DNA of 35,453 bases from an uncultured Caulobacterales bacterium (lineage in GTDB: Bacteria; Pseudomonadota; Alphaproteobacteria; Caulobacterales; Caulobacteraceae), in contig CAIUMD010000045.1 in the NCBI GenBank assembly GCA_903900155.1, positions 1-35,453 on the forward strand. The letters are read 5' to 3'. This document shows positions 13,585 through 21,465 of the stretch, piece after piece. Both the position numbers and the translations under genes were made by a program. The notes beneath the pieces are model-generated. The model was given only the letters and a program-made list of their open reading frames with translations. It did not search any database and was not told the origin of the DNA. The number at the start of each line of letters is the position of its first letter. Position 1 is the stretch's first letter.

Positions 13585-14415
13585 CTAGAACCGCCCGCGC
13601 TGATAATCCTCGAACGCCTGCACGATCTCCTCGCGCGAGTTCATCACGAACGGGCCGTGCCAGAACACCGGCTCGTCGATCGGACGGCCGGCCAGCAGCA
13701 ACACGCGCGCGTCGGTGACCGCCTCGACCCGCACCGTATCGCCACGGCCCAGGAACACGCCCGACAGCGCGTCGACCGTGTCGTGAGCCACACGGACCTG
13801 GCCCTCATAGACGGCCAGCATGGCGTTGCGGTCGTCGCCGACCGGCTCCTCGAACACGGTCCCGGCCGGCAGGACGACGTCGAAGTACAGAGCGTCGACC
13901 GCGCCGCCGCCGATCGGACCGGGCGTGCCGGCATCCGTCGCGCCCGAGATCACCTTGACCGTGACGCCGCCGTCGCGCGCCTCGACCGGGATCGCGTCGC
14001 TCTCGAACTCCTGATAGCCGGGCGCGCTCATCTTCAGCTTGGCGGGCAGGTTCACCCACAGCTGGAAGCCGCGCATGCGGCCCTCGGCCTGCTCGGGCAT
14101 CTCGGAGTGGACGATGCCCTTGCCAGCCCGCATCCACTGGATCCCGCCCGGCCCGATCACGCCCTCGCGGCCGGTGTTGTCCTTGTGACGCATCCGGCCT
14201 TCCAGCATGTAGGTCACGGTCTCGAAGCCGCGATGCGGATGGTCGGGGAAGCCGCCCATGTAGTCGGACGCCTGGTCGTTGTCGAAACAGTCCAGCATCA
14301 GGAACGGGTCGAACATCTGGGCCTCCGGCGTGCCCAGCATGCGGGTCAGCCGCACGCCATCGCCATCGGAGGCGGGCAGGCCCTTCACGATCTTCAGGAC
14401 GGGTCGAACGCTCAT
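13585..14415 (-). CDS. Pirin family protein
   Basis: Pirins are bicupin iron proteins; some have quercetinase activity and others bind regulators or metabolic enzymes. The 276-residue product has the N-terminal cupin metal ligands in FPDHPHRGFETVTYMLEG (two His) and, about 45 residues on, KGIVHSEMPEQ (His and Glu), the classical H-x-H ... H-x-E set. A second cupin follows (VISGATDAG to VLLLAGRPIDEPVFWHGPFVMN), with the conserved PIDEPVFWHGPFVMNS near the C-terminus. ATG 14415 has AAAGGAG eight bases upstream; the open frame before it has no such support. It is convergent with the gene at 13302 and divergent from ychF. Confidence 0.93.
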   Translation of the reverse strand: MSVRPVLKIVKGLPASDGDGVRLTRMLGTPEAQMFDPFLMLDCFDNDQASDYMGGFPDHPHRGFETVTYMLEGRMRHKDNTGREGVIGPGGIQWMRAGKGIVHSEMPEQAEGRMRGFQLWVNLPAKLKMSAPGYQEFESDAIPVEARDGGVTVKVISGATDAGTPGPIGGGAVDALYFDVVLPAGTVFEEPVGDDRNAMLAVYEGQVRVAHDTVDALSGVFLGRGDTVRVEAVTDARVLLLAGRPIDEPVFWHGPFVMNSREEIVQAFEDYQRGRF

Positions 14416-14549
14416 GGAAAAGCTCCTTTCGCGCATTGATATCAGATCTGGTTGCAGTTTCCACAAGAGGGCGCGCCAGAGGGTCCCCGCGTTCGCCTTT
14501 CGCGACCATCCGTGCTAATCGCCCGCCCAACGAAATCCACGAGAGTTCC
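14416..14549. promoter_or_regulatory. Divergent region between pirin gene and ychF
   Basis: The 134 bases contain CATTGATATCAGATCTGG near 14434, AT-rich and a plausible pirin promoter area on the minus strand, and GTGCTAATCG near 14510, which resembles a GCTANA -10 element for ychF. No convincing -35 partner was found for either. Confidence 0.35.
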
Positions 14550-15650
14550 ATGGCCCTGAAAGTCGCCATCGTCGGCCTGCCCAACGTCGGCAAGTCCACC
14601 CTGTTCAACGCCCTGACCCAGACGGCGTCGGCCCAGGCAGCCAACTATCCGTTCTGCACGATCGAGCCCAACACCGGCGACGTGGCCGTGCCCGAGCCGC
14701 GCCTGGACGCCCTGGCCAAGATCGCCGGCTCCAAGGAAATCATCCCGGCCCGGATCACCTTCGTCGACATCGCCGGCCTGGTGCGCGGCGCTTCGAAGGG
14801 CGAAGGTCTGGGCAACCAGTTCCTGGCCAATATCCGCGACTGCGACGCCGTGGCCTTCGTGGCCCGCTGCTTCGAGGACGACGACATCACCCACGTCGAG
14901 GGCCGCATCGACCCGCTCAGCGATCTCGAGATCATCGAGATGGAGCTGATGCTGGCCGACCTGGAAAGCCTGGAAAAGCGCCTGCCCGCCGTCGAGAAGA
15001 AGGCCAAGTCGGGCGGTGACAAGGACGCCGCCAACACCCTGCGCCTGATCAACCTGGCCCTGGCCCAGCTGCGTGAAGGCCGTCCGGCCCGCGCCGCGAC
15101 CGTGGACAAGGAGGACGAGAAGGCCTGGCACATGCTGCAGCTGCTGACCTCGCTGCCGGCCCTCTATGTCTGCAACGTCGAGGAAGGCAGCGCCGACAAG
15201 GGCAACAAGTACAGCGACCTGGTCGCCGAACGCGCCGCCCGCGACAACGCCAAGTCGGTGGTCATCTCGGCCCAGATCGAGAGCGAGATCGCCATGCTGG
15301 ACGCCGAGGAGCGCAACGAGTTCCTCGAGACCCTGGGCCTGGAAGAGCCGGGCCTGAACCGCCTGATCCGCGAGGCCTACACCCTGCTGAACCTGCAGAC
15401 CTACTTCACGGTCGGCCCCAAGGAAGCCCGCGCCTGGACCATCCATGTCGGCGACACCGGCCCGCAGGCGGCCGGCGTCATCCACACCGACTTCGAGAAG
15501 GGCTACATCCGCGCCGAGACCATCGCCTTCGACGACTTCGTCAAGCTGGGCGGCGAAGGCCCGGCCAAGGAAGCCGGCAAGATGCGCGCCGAAGGCAAGG
15601 AGTATGTCGTCAAGGACGGCGACGTGATGCACTTCCGCTTCAACGTCTAA
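14550..15650 (+). CDS. ychF: Redox-regulated ATPase YchF
   Basis: YchF (Ola1 family) is a universally conserved Obg-like P-loop protein that hydrolyses ATP rather than GTP, binds ribosomes and takes part in translation control and oxidative-stress responses. The 366-residue protein shows the G1 motif GLPNVGKS (9-16), PFCTIEPN, the G3 region DIAGLVRGASKGEGLGNQFL, and NVEE in place of the NKxD guanine-specificity motif, as expected for ATP preference. A coiled-coil insert follows (ELMLADLESLEKRLPAVEKK), and the C-terminal TGS domain ends in VKDGDVMHFRFNV. ATG 14550 gives the standard start (MALKVAIVGLP). The gene is followed closely by a hairpin terminator. Confidence 0.97.
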   Translation: MALKVAIVGLPNVGKSTLFNALTQTASAQAANYPFCTIEPNTGDVAVPEPRLDALAKIAGSKEIIPARITFVDIAGLVRGASKGEGLGNQFLANIRDCDAVAFVARCFEDDDITHVEGRIDPLSDLEIIEMELMLADLESLEKRLPAVEKKAKSGGDKDAANTLRLINLALAQLREGRPARAATVDKEDEKAWHMLQLLTSLPALYVCNVEEGSADKGNKYSDLVAERAARDNAKSVVISAQIESEIAMLDAEERNEFLETLGLEEPGLNRLIREAYTLLNLQTYFTVGPKEARAWTIHVGDTGPQAAGVIHTDFEKGYIRAETIAFDDFVKLGGEGPAKEAGKMRAEGKEYVVKDGDVMHFRFNV

Positions 15651-15666
15651 GCGTTCAAAAGATCAG

Positions 15667-15696
15667 CGGCCGGAGCGGAAACGCCCCGGCCGTTTT
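15667..15696 (+). terminator. Terminator after ychF
   Basis: CGGCCGGAGCG (15667-15677) pairs with CGCCCCGGCCG (15682-15692) with one mismatch, loop GAAA, followed by TTTT and a further T-rich stretch. The next gene starts only 18 bases later. Confidence 0.8.
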
Positions 15697-15714
15697 GCTT
15701 TACGGAGTACCGCC

Positions 15715-16407
15715 ATGCTCGACACCGTCACCCTGACCTCCGCCATCGACGGCTTTTCGTTCACCGCCCTGCACGCCCAGCCGGAAGGCCCTCGCAAGGG
15801 CGGCGTGGTGGTGATCCAGGAGATCTTCGGTCTGGACCAGTACGTCCAGGCCGACGTGGCGCGCTGGGCGGCGCGGGGGTTCGAGGTGCTGGCCCCGTCG
15901 ATCTTCGACCGCGCCGAGCCGGGCTTCACCGCCGAGCATGATCCGCAGGGCTTCCAGACCGGCGTCAGCTACGTGCAGAAGGTCGGGATCGACGCGATGC
16001 TGTCGGACATCCAGGCCTGCATCGACGACCTGACGGCGCGCGGTCCGGTGTTCGCGGTCGGCTACTGCCTGGGCGGCTCGCTGGTGTGGCTGTCGGCCGC
16101 CCGGCTGAAGGGCCTGGCGGCGGGCGCGGCCTATTACGGCAGCATGATCGCCGCCAATGCCGACCAGACCCTGAGCGCGCCCGTGGTCGTGCACCTGGGC
16201 CGCAAGGACGGCCACATCCCCGCCGAAGAGGTCAAGGCCGCCATCTGGACCGCCCATCCCGAGGTTCCGGTCCACGTCTACGAGAACAGCGGCCACGGCT
16301 TCAACAATGACGGCCGCCCCGACAGCGACGCAGGCGACGCCGAGCTGGCCCGTCAGCGGACGGTCGACTTCTTCGCCGAGCATTCGGGAGCCGGCGGTCA
16401 TGGGTGA
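15715..16407 (+). CDS. Dienelactone hydrolase family protein (complete catalytic set)
   Basis: An alpha/beta hydrolase of 230 residues in the dienelactone hydrolase (DLH) family, cytoplasmic, without signal peptide. Catalytic residues align with the Pseudomonas DLH: Glu36 (QEIFGL), nucleophile Cys118 (GYCLGG), Asp165 (GRKDGHIP) and His194 (GHGFNN). The Cys nucleophile and Glu36 fit true DLH chemistry, opening small lactones or cyclic esters, but no aromatic-degradation genes are near, so the natural substrate is open. GGAG lies seven bases before the ATG. The end overlaps the next gene, its paralogue, by eight bases. The gene begins 18 bases after the ychF terminator, so transcription may depend on readthrough or on a promoter inside ychF. 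Confidence 0.92.
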   Translation: MLDTVTLTSAIDGFSFTALHAQPEGPRKGGVVVIQEIFGLDQYVQADVARWAARGFEVLAPSIFDRAEPGFTAEHDPQGFQTGVSYVQKVGIDAMLSDIQACIDDLTARGPVFAVGYCLGGSLVWLSAARLKGLAAGAAYYGSMIAANADQTLSAPVVVHLGRKDGHIPAEEVKAAIWTAHPEVPVHVYENSGHGFNNDGRPDSDAGDAELARQRTVDFFAEHSGAGGHG

Positions 16408-17080
16408 ACGCATCGCCCTGGCCTGCAAGGAGACCGGCGCGCCGTTCGCCGCCTATCACGCGCCGCCGCAGGAAGCCCGGCGCGGCGGCGTCGTCATGCT
16501 GCACGCCATCTGGGGCGTCACCCCGCACCTGCGCCAGTTGGCCGACAGCCTGGCCGAGCAGGGCTATGAGGTCATCGTCCCCAGCCTGATGGACGCGGCC
16601 GACGCCGACTTTCCGGTCGAGGACACCACGCCTTCGATCCTCGACGCCCGCATGGCCATGGGCAAGCTGACCGGCTGGGGCGCGAGCACCCTGCCCCGCG
16701 TCCAGGCCTGCATCGACGCGCTGGCGGGACCGGTGTTCGCCATGGGCTTCTGCTATGGCGGCACGACGGCCTGGCTGGCGGCCTGCCGCTGCGAGGGGCT
16801 GAGCGCCGTGTCGGCCTTCTATGGCGGCGATATCGCCAGCTATCGCGACGAGACGCCGAAGGTCCCGACCATCCTGCACTTCGGCAAGTCCGACAGCATG
16901 ATCCCGCTGGCCGATGTCGACACCCTCCGCGACGCCCATCCGGATGTGCCGATCCATCTCTATGACGCCGGCCACGCCTTCGTGGCGCCCAGCGGCCACC
17001 ATCCCGACAGCGCCCGCCTGTCCCTGCTGCGCACCTTGCAGCTGTTCCAACGGTCGGGCGGGAGCAAGGCCGAGGCTTAG
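16400..17080 (+). CDS. Dienelactone hydrolase paralogue lacking Glu36
   Basis: A second DLH-family alpha/beta hydrolase of 226 residues that overlaps its upstream paralogue by eight bases and is surely cotranslated. It keeps Cys118 (GFCYGG), Asp165 (GKSDSMIP) and His192 (GHAFV), but the residue equivalent to Glu36 is Ala (LHAIWGV compared with IQEIFGL). In characterised DLH, Glu36 helps activate the cysteine, so substrate range or chemistry is probably different. An additional Cys-rich stretch (AACRCEG) follows the nucleophile elbow. The open frame before 16400 is an artefact of the overlap. The two proteins could act on related substrates or form a heterodimer; the latter is speculation. Confidence 0.9.
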   Translation: MGERIALACKETGAPFAAYHAPPQEARRGGVVMLHAIWGVTPHLRQLADSLAEQGYEVIVPSLMDAADADFPVEDTTPSILDARMAMGKLTGWGASTLPRVQACIDALAGPVFAMGFCYGGTTAWLAACRCEGLSAVSAFYGGDIASYRDETPKVPTILHFGKSDSMIPLADVDTLRDAHPDVPIHLYDAGHAFVAPSGHHPDSARLSLLRTLQLFQRSGGSKAEA

Positions 17081-17179
17081 AAGGGCCGCCGCCCTCCTGC
17101 CCGGCGTCATGATGAACGCCGTGTGGTGAGGCTGTCGAGATCGTCGCGCAACCGTCACGGCTGGGCTAGGCTGAGTCGC
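17081..17179. promoter_or_regulatory. Short gap before the retropepsin-like gene
   Basis: The 99 bases contain a GGCTAGGCTGAG stretch (near 17162) with GCTAGGCT as a candidate -10 element just before the ATG at 17180. If that is correct, the transcript would have almost no leader. Confidence 0.3.
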
Positions 17180-17944
17180 ATGCGTCACCGCGCTTCAGTC
17201 CTGACCCTGTCTTTCGTCCTTGCCGCCAGCGCGGCGCGGGCCGGCGAGACGGCATGCTGGTTCGAGAACGGGGCCGTGATCGCCCCGGCGGTGATCGGCG
17301 ACATGGCCGGAGACTATGTCATCGACCTGTCGGCCCCGCGCACCCTGCTGCACGAGACCAAGGCCCAGATGGCCGGGATCACCCAGCCTGAGCTGCCGCT
17401 GCCCGTCGAGGTGGCGGGAATGAAGACGCCCGCCGTGCCGGTCAAGGTCGCCGATCTGGACGCGCGCGGGGCCGGCTTCGTCACCCCGATCGCCGGCGTG
17501 ATCGGCATGGACGTTCTGGCCGGCCACAGCGTCGAGATCGACTTCGCCCACTGCCGGGTGCGCATCGACAAGCCCTGGCGGGCGCGCCGGCAGGTCGTTT
17601 TGCCCGTCGAGGTGGTCGAGGGACTGCCGACCATCGTCGCGGGCGTCAGCGACGGCCCCGTGGCCCTGCAGGGGGCCTTCGCGATCGACACCGCCTCCAC
17701 GGCCATGGCCCGGCTGTCGACGCGCGGGGCGGCCGCGACGGGCAAGCTGGACATGACCGCCCGCCACAAGGCCCCGGCCCGACTGCGCGCCCTGTCGATC
17801 GGCGGCGTGTTGGCCGAGAACGTGCCGGCCAGCCTGGCCGACGACCTGCCCGAGGGCGTGACAGGGACCTTGGGGACAGGCCTGTGGGGTCGTCACCGCC
17901 TGCGGCTGGCCGCCGACGCCCGCACCTTGTCGGTCGCCCCGTGA
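17180..17944 (+). CDS. Secreted retropepsin-like (aspartyl protease fold) protein
   Basis: The 254-residue product has a clear signal peptide (basic MRHR, then LTLSFVLAASAARAG with likely cleavage after ARA) and two similar halves. The first contains YVIDLSAPRTLL, the second FAIDTASTAMARLS, each at the place where retropepsin-like proteases carry D-T/S-G-A. The second is close to the consensus (DTAS); the first is degenerate (DLSA). Later segments (GVIGMDVLAGHSVEIDF and GTLGTGLWGRHRLRL) look like the paired strands that follow in this fold. I infer a periplasmic protein with an aspartyl-protease fold, possibly weakly active or inactive. Its stop overlaps the start of the GNAT gene (TGATG), so the two are translationally coupled. 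Confidence 0.75.
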   Translation: MRHRASVLTLSFVLAASAARAGETACWFENGAVIAPAVIGDMAGDYVIDLSAPRTLLHETKAQMAGITQPELPLPVEVAGMKTPAVPVKVADLDARGAGFVTPIAGVIGMDVLAGHSVEIDFAHCRVRIDKPWRARRQVVLPVEVVEGLPTIVAGVSDGPVALQGAFAIDTASTAMARLSTRGAAATGKLDMTARHKAPARLRALSIGGVLAENVPASLADDLPEGVTGTLGTGLWGRHRLRLAADARTLSVAP

Positions 17945-18414
17945 TGCTGATCGAGGCCAAGAGCGACGACTTCGCCACCCTGCTGCGCGGCGAGGCTCCT
18001 GCCCCCTATCGCCTGGCCGACAGCCCCCTGACCCCGCCCGAGGTGCTGGCCATGCTGGCCAAGCTCGCGGACGGCATTCGCCTGGTGTTCAGCCCCGCCG
18101 CCTGGCTGATCGTCGAGGACGGCGAGATCGTCGGCCTGATCTCGCCCACCCGGCCGTTGGACGCTTCCGACCGCAGCCTGCGGATCGGCTACGGCGTCGC
18201 CCCTACCCGCCGGGGCAAGGGCGTCGCCACCCGCGCGGTGGCCGACCTGGCCGCCTGGGCGCGGACGGACGAGCGCGTGCTGGCGCTGACCGCCGAGACC
18301 GCGATCGACAACCCCGCCTCCCAGACCGTGCTGGCCCGCAACGGCTTCCAGGCCGTGGGCGAACGGGAGGACAGCGAGGATGGAGCGCTGATCCTGTGGC
18401 GGCTGGAGGTCTAG
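17944..18414 (+). CDS. GNAT-family N-acetyltransferase
   Basis: The 156-residue cytoplasmic protein has the GNAT order: strand WLIVEDGEIVGLI (about 53-66), then GYGVAPTRRGKGVATRAVADLAAWA (about 84-108), whose R-R-G-K-G-V-A motif is the acetyl-CoA pyrophosphate-binding loop, and AETAIDNPASQTVLARNGF (about 119-137), typical of Rim-type/acetyltransf_3 members where the Asn precedes the final helix. The substrate (an amine on a protein, amino acid or small molecule) is not identifiable. ATG 17944 overlaps the previous stop by one base; the longer open frame upstream belongs to the preceding gene's shadow. It is followed by a family B repeat. Confidence 0.88.
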   Translation: MLIEAKSDDFATLLRGEAPAPYRLADSPLTPPEVLAMLAKLADGIRLVFSPAAWLIVEDGEIVGLISPTRPLDASDRSLRIGYGVAPTRRGKGVATRAVADLAAWARTDERVLALTAETAIDNPASQTVLARNGFQAVGEREDSEDGALILWRLEV

Positions 18415-18427
18415 GCCACGTCCCCCC

Positions 18428-18469
18428 GTGTCATCCCGGCCGCAGCGAAGCGGAGAGTCGGGATGACAC
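18428..18469. repeat. Short family B palindromic repeat
   Basis: GTGTCATCCCG (18428-18438) and CGGGATGACAC (18459-18469) are perfect 11-bp arms with a 20-base spacer. It sits between the convergent GNAT and petC genes. Confidence 0.8.
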
Positions 18470-18481
18470 TGAATTAGGGAC

Positions 18482-18515
18482 AAAAAGAAAGGCCCGGTGT
18501 TTCCACCGGGCCTTT
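18482..18515 (-). terminator. Terminator of the petABC operon
   Basis: A perfect 12-bp stem (AAAGGCCCGGTG, 18488-18499, with CACCGGGCCTTT, 18504-18515) and a four-base loop. On the minus strand it continues into CTTTTTG (18482-18487), the T-run of an intrinsic terminator. It lies 45 bases after the petC stop. Confidence 0.92.
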
Positions 18516-18553
18516 CCGTATCTCAGCCTTGAAGCCGTATCTCAGCCTTGAGG
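18516..18553. repeat. 19-bp tandem duplication between petC and its terminator
   Basis: CCGTATCTCAGCCTTGAAG (18516-18534) is followed at once by CCGTATCTCAGCCTTGAGG (18535-18553), identical in 18 of 19 positions. It fills nearly all the space between the petC stop and the terminator stem. Confidence 0.88.
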
Positions 18554-18559
18554 ATCGTG

Positions 18560-19414
18560 TCAGTGCGACTCGTTCTTCCAGACGGTCTTGTAGCTGGCGT
18601 ACAGCAGACCCGAGAGCAGGACGAGGTAGATCAGAACGGCGAAGCCGGTCTGCTTGCGCTCTTCCAGCTTGGGCTCGGCGGCCCACATCAGGAAGGCCGA
18701 GACGTCTTCGGCCTGCTGGTTCAGGGTCGACTTGACGCCGTCGTCGAACGTCACCAGGCCAGCCTTCAGCGGCGGGGCCATGGCGATGAAGCCGCCCGGC
18801 GGGACGTGCTTGGGATCGCCGCGCCAGGCCGAGGTCAGATCCCCCGCGAAGTACTGGTTGTAGTGGCCGCCGGTCGGGACCGTCAGACCCTTGGGCGCAT
18901 CCACATAGCCGGTGACGACCGAGTAGATGTGGTCCGGACCTTCTTCGCGAGCCTTGGCCAGCAGCGACATGTCCGGCGGCAGGGCGCCGCCGTTCGAGGC
19001 GCGGGCCGCGGCCTCGTTGGCGAAGGGCGACGGGAAGCGGTCGGCGCTGGTGGCGGGACGCTTGATGGCGTCGCCGGTCTCACCGTCGATGTCGTTGACC
19101 TCGTAGTCCTTGGCGATCGCCTTGACCCACGGGTTGTCGTTCGAGTTCGGATACTTCTCGTTGTAGAACGGACCGCCCTTGTCGCCCAGGTTCCGGAACG
19201 AAACCAGCTTCAGCGAGTGGCAGGCCGAACAGACTTCACGATAGACCTTGAAGCCGCGTTGCAGCTGGGCCTGGTCGAACGTACCGAAGGGGCCTTCGAA
19301 CGACCAGTGCACTTCCTTGGCCTTCAGCGCGCCGCCCGCGGCGAGCGCCGGGCCGTTGGCGCCGACGACCAGGAGACCCGCCGCCGCCGCGATAGCCGAG
19401 AGTTTGCGGAGCAT
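18560..19414 (-). CDS. petC: Cytochrome c1 of the bc1 complex
   Basis: The 284-residue subunit passes electrons from the Rieske protein to cytochrome c. It has a cleavable signal peptide (MLRKLSAIAAAAG to ALAAG), the single heme c site CSACHS in VYREVCSACHSLKLVSFRNL, a Met axial-ligand region (GGFIAMAPPL), and a C-terminal anchor helix (FAVLIYLVLLSGLLYASY), followed by a short basic-acidic tail. Most of the protein lies in the periplasm. The start is ATG 19414, five bases after the petB stop; the much longer open frame upstream is only the shadow of petB. It is the last gene of petABC and is followed by a duplication and a strong terminator. Confidence 0.96.
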   Translation of the reverse strand: MLRKLSAIAAAAGLLVVGANGPALAAGGALKAKEVHWSFEGPFGTFDQAQLQRGFKVYREVCSACHSLKLVSFRNLGDKGGPFYNEKYPNSNDNPWVKAIAKDYEVNDIDGETGDAIKRPATSADRFPSPFANEAAARASNGGALPPDMSLLAKAREEGPDHIYSVVTGYVDAPKGLTVPTGGHYNQYFAGDLTSAWRGDPKHVPPGGFIAMAPPLKAGLVTFDDGVKSTLNQQAEDVSAFLMWAAEPKLEERKQTGFAVLIYLVLLSGLLYASYKTVWKNESH

Positions 19415-19419
19415 CGGGA

Positions 19420-20706
19420 TCAACCCTTGTGAGCGTCGGCCGAAAGGGCCGGCGAGGCGATCGAGTCCGGCACGGGCAGGGTCTTTTCGACCAGACCCAG
19501 GACCGGGAGCACGACCAGGAAGAAAGCGAAGTAGTAGAGCGAGGCGACGCGGCTGAGCCACACGAAGCTGTTCATGTCCGAGCCCATCAGCTGGAACGTG
19601 GTCAGGTTCGGGATCACCGGATCGTCGGGCAGCTTGGCGCCGCAGACGCCCAGGACGCAGCAGGTCACCAGGAAGAACACGAAGTAGATCTTCGCGGTCG
19701 GGCGGTAGCGCATCGAGCGCACCTTCGAGGTGTCCAGCCACGGCAGGGCGAACAAGCAGGCGATGGCGCCGAACATGGCCAGCACGCCCATCAGCTTGTC
19801 CGGAACGGCGCGCAGGATCGCGTAGAACGGCAGGAAGTACCATTCCGGAACGATGTGCGCCGGCGTCACCAGCGGGTTGGCTTCGACATAGTTGTCGGCG
19901 TGGCCAAGCGCGTTGGGCATGTAGAAGACGAAGAAGGCGAAGAGGATCAGGAAGACGCTCATCGCAAAGCCGTCCTTCACCGTGGCGTACGGCGTGAAGG
20001 GAACGGTGTCGGCCTTCGACTTGGGGTCCACGCCCGTCGGGTTGTTCTGGCCGACCACGTGCAGGGCCCAGATGTGCAGGATCACGACGCCCGCGATCAT
20101 GAAGGGCAGCAGGTAGTGCAGCGAGAAGAAGCGGTTCAGGGTCGGATTGTCGACCGCAAAGCCGCCCCACAGCCAGGTGGTGATGCTTTCGCCGACCAGC
20201 GGCAGGGCGCCGAACAGGTTGGTGATGACGACGGCGCCGTGGAACGACATCTGGCCCCAGGGCAGGACGTAGCCCATGAAGGCGGTGGCCATCATCAGCA
20301 GGTAGATCACGCAGCCCAGCAGCCACAGCACTTCACGCGGCGCCTTGTAGGAGCCGTAGTACAGGCCGCGCAGCATGTGGATGTACACGGCGATGAAGAA
20401 CATCGACGCGCCGTTGGCGTGCATGTAGCGGATCAGCCAGCCGTAGTTCACGTCGCGCATGATGTGCTCGACGGACGCGAAGGCGCCCGAGGCGCTCGGC
20501 GTGTAGTGCATCACCAGGATGATGCCGGTGATCAGCTGGGAGGCCAGGCACAGCGACAGGATGCCGCCGAAGGTCCACCAGTAGTTCAGGTTGCGCGGGG
20601 TGGGATAGTCGACGAACGAGTCGTAGCCCAGGCGCACGATCGGCAGACGGGCGTCGAGCCAGCGCTCGATACCGGTCTTCGGTTGATAGGTCGAATGTCC
20701 GCTCAT
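19420..20706 (-). CDS. petB: Cytochrome b of the bc1 complex
   Basis: The 428-residue membrane subunit carries hemes bL and bH and both quinone sites of the ubiquinol:cytochrome c oxidoreductase. Visible are the N-terminal [19 protein letters not shown] helix, heme-ligand helices with [21 protein letters not shown] and [22 protein letters not shown] (first pair further upstream), and the Qo-site PEWY motif in [19 protein letters not shown]. The C-terminus has two more helices. The length fits the alphaproteobacterial form, with a short extension after the last helix. Five-base gaps to petA and petC show one operon. The ATG at 20706 gives [18 protein letters not shown], a standard start. Confidence 0.97.
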   Translation of the reverse strand: MSGHSTYQPKTGIERWLDARLPIVRLGYDSFVDYPTPRNLNYWWTFGGILSLCLASQLITGIILVMHYTPSASGAFASVEHIMRDVNYGWLIRYMHANGASMFFIAVYIHMLRGLYYGSYKAPREVLWLLGCVIYLLMMATAFMGYVLPWGQMSFHGAVVITNLFGALPLVGESITTWLWGGFAVDNPTLNRFFSLHYLLPFMIAGVVILHIWALHVVGQNNPTGVDPKSKADTVPFTPYATVKDGFAMSVFLILFAFFVFYMPNALGHADNYVEANPLVTPAHIVPEWYFLPFYAILRAVPDKLMGVLAMFGAIACLFALPWLDTSKVRSMRYRPTAKIYFVFFLVTCCVLGVCGAKLPDDPVIPNLTTFQLMGSDMNSFVWLSRVASLYYFAFFLVVLPVLGLVEKTLPVPDSIASPALSADAHKG

Positions 20707-20711
20707 ATCGC

Positions 20712-21263
20712 TTAGCCGATCTTGACCTTGGTGTCGGTGAGGAAGGCGTATTCCGGAACCACCAGGTTCAGGGGCGCGGGGCCCTTACGGATACGACCCG
20801 AGGTGTCATAGACCGAGCCGTGGCACGGGCAGAACCAGCCGCCGTACTCGCCGCCGCCGAAGGTCGGCACGCAGCCCAGGTGGGTGCAGTTGCCGCCGAC
20901 GATCAGCCAGTTGGCCTTGCCGGGCTTCACGCGCGAGGCGTCCGTCGCCGGATCCTTCATCGACGCGCTGTCGTCGGCCACGGCCTTGGCGATCTCGGCC
21001 TTGGTGCGGTTGCGCACGAAGAGCGGCTTGCCGCGCCACTTGATCGTGACCTGCTGGCCCTCGGCGACCTTGGTCAGGTCGAACTCGGTCGAGGCCAGGG
21101 CCCGCGTGTCGGCGGACGGGTTCATCTGGTCGATGAACGGCCACACCAAAGTCGCGGCGCCGCCAGCGGCGGCCGCGAGCGCGGCGATGTGAATAAAGTC
21201 GCGCCGGGAGGGATCGCTCCCGTGTTCCGGCTCGGTCGTTGCGCCCACGGCGGTGTCGGCCAC
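20712..21263 (-). CDS. petA: Rieske iron-sulfur subunit of the bc1 complex
   Basis: The 183-residue subunit carries the [2Fe-2S] cluster that accepts the first electron from ubiquinol. It starts at GTG 21263, with AAGGGG seven bases upstream. A twin-arginine motif ([11 protein letters not shown]) precedes the membrane anchor (about residues 25-45), as usual for Rieske proteins exported folded by the Tat system. The soluble domain has both cluster-binding boxes, CTHLGCVP and CPCHGSVYD, which supply two Cys and two His ligands plus the disulfide cysteines. First gene of petABC; the divergent gene is trmL. Confidence 0.96.
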   Translation of the reverse strand: MADTAVGATTEPEHGSDPSRRDFIHIAALAAAAGGAATLVWPFIDQMNPSADTRALASTEFDLTKVAEGQQVTIKWRGKPLFVRNRTKAEIAKAVADDSASMKDPATDASRVKPGKANWLIVGGNCTHLGCVPTFGGGEYGGWFCPCHGSVYDTSGRIRKGPAPLNLVVPEYAFLTDTKVKIG

Positions 21264-21465
21264 CTAGTCACCCCTTAATTCCGCAGGCCACGAAACGCGG
21301 CCGGCTTGGAGAAGCGCCTTTCGACGCCATATCTTGCTCGACCCGCATGCGGATCTCCGCCACAAGGCAGCGGTCGGATCGTCGTATCGGACGCGCGGAC
21401 GAAGTCCGCAAGCCCTTTCGATTCCCGGCAAAGCCCCTGCTGCCCTTGTGGTTGGTTCGCTTATT
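21264..21465. promoter_or_regulatory. Divergent promoter region between petABC and trmL
   Basis: This 202-base region must hold the petABC promoter (minus) and that of trmL (plus). It contains two perfect small palindromes: CCGCATGCGG (21343-21352), and GCGGAC-GAA-GTCCGC (21395-21409). TTCGCTTATTATG directly at the trmL start suggests a -10-like element with little or no leader. No promoter is assigned firmly. Confidence 0.4.

Noticed and set aside
12026..13588. Plus-strand open frame of 520 codons across the reductase and two small genes
   Set aside because: Out of frame with the recognised reductase, with Arg/Gly/Pro-rich low-complexity translation, and no start signal. It is useful only to show how the reductase frame would continue without the 14-bp duplication.
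16307..16399. N-terminal extension of the second dienelactone hydrolase
   Set aside because: That stretch is the coding end of the first hydrolase in another frame; the ATG at 16400 gives residue numbering that matches the family exactly (Cys118, Asp165).
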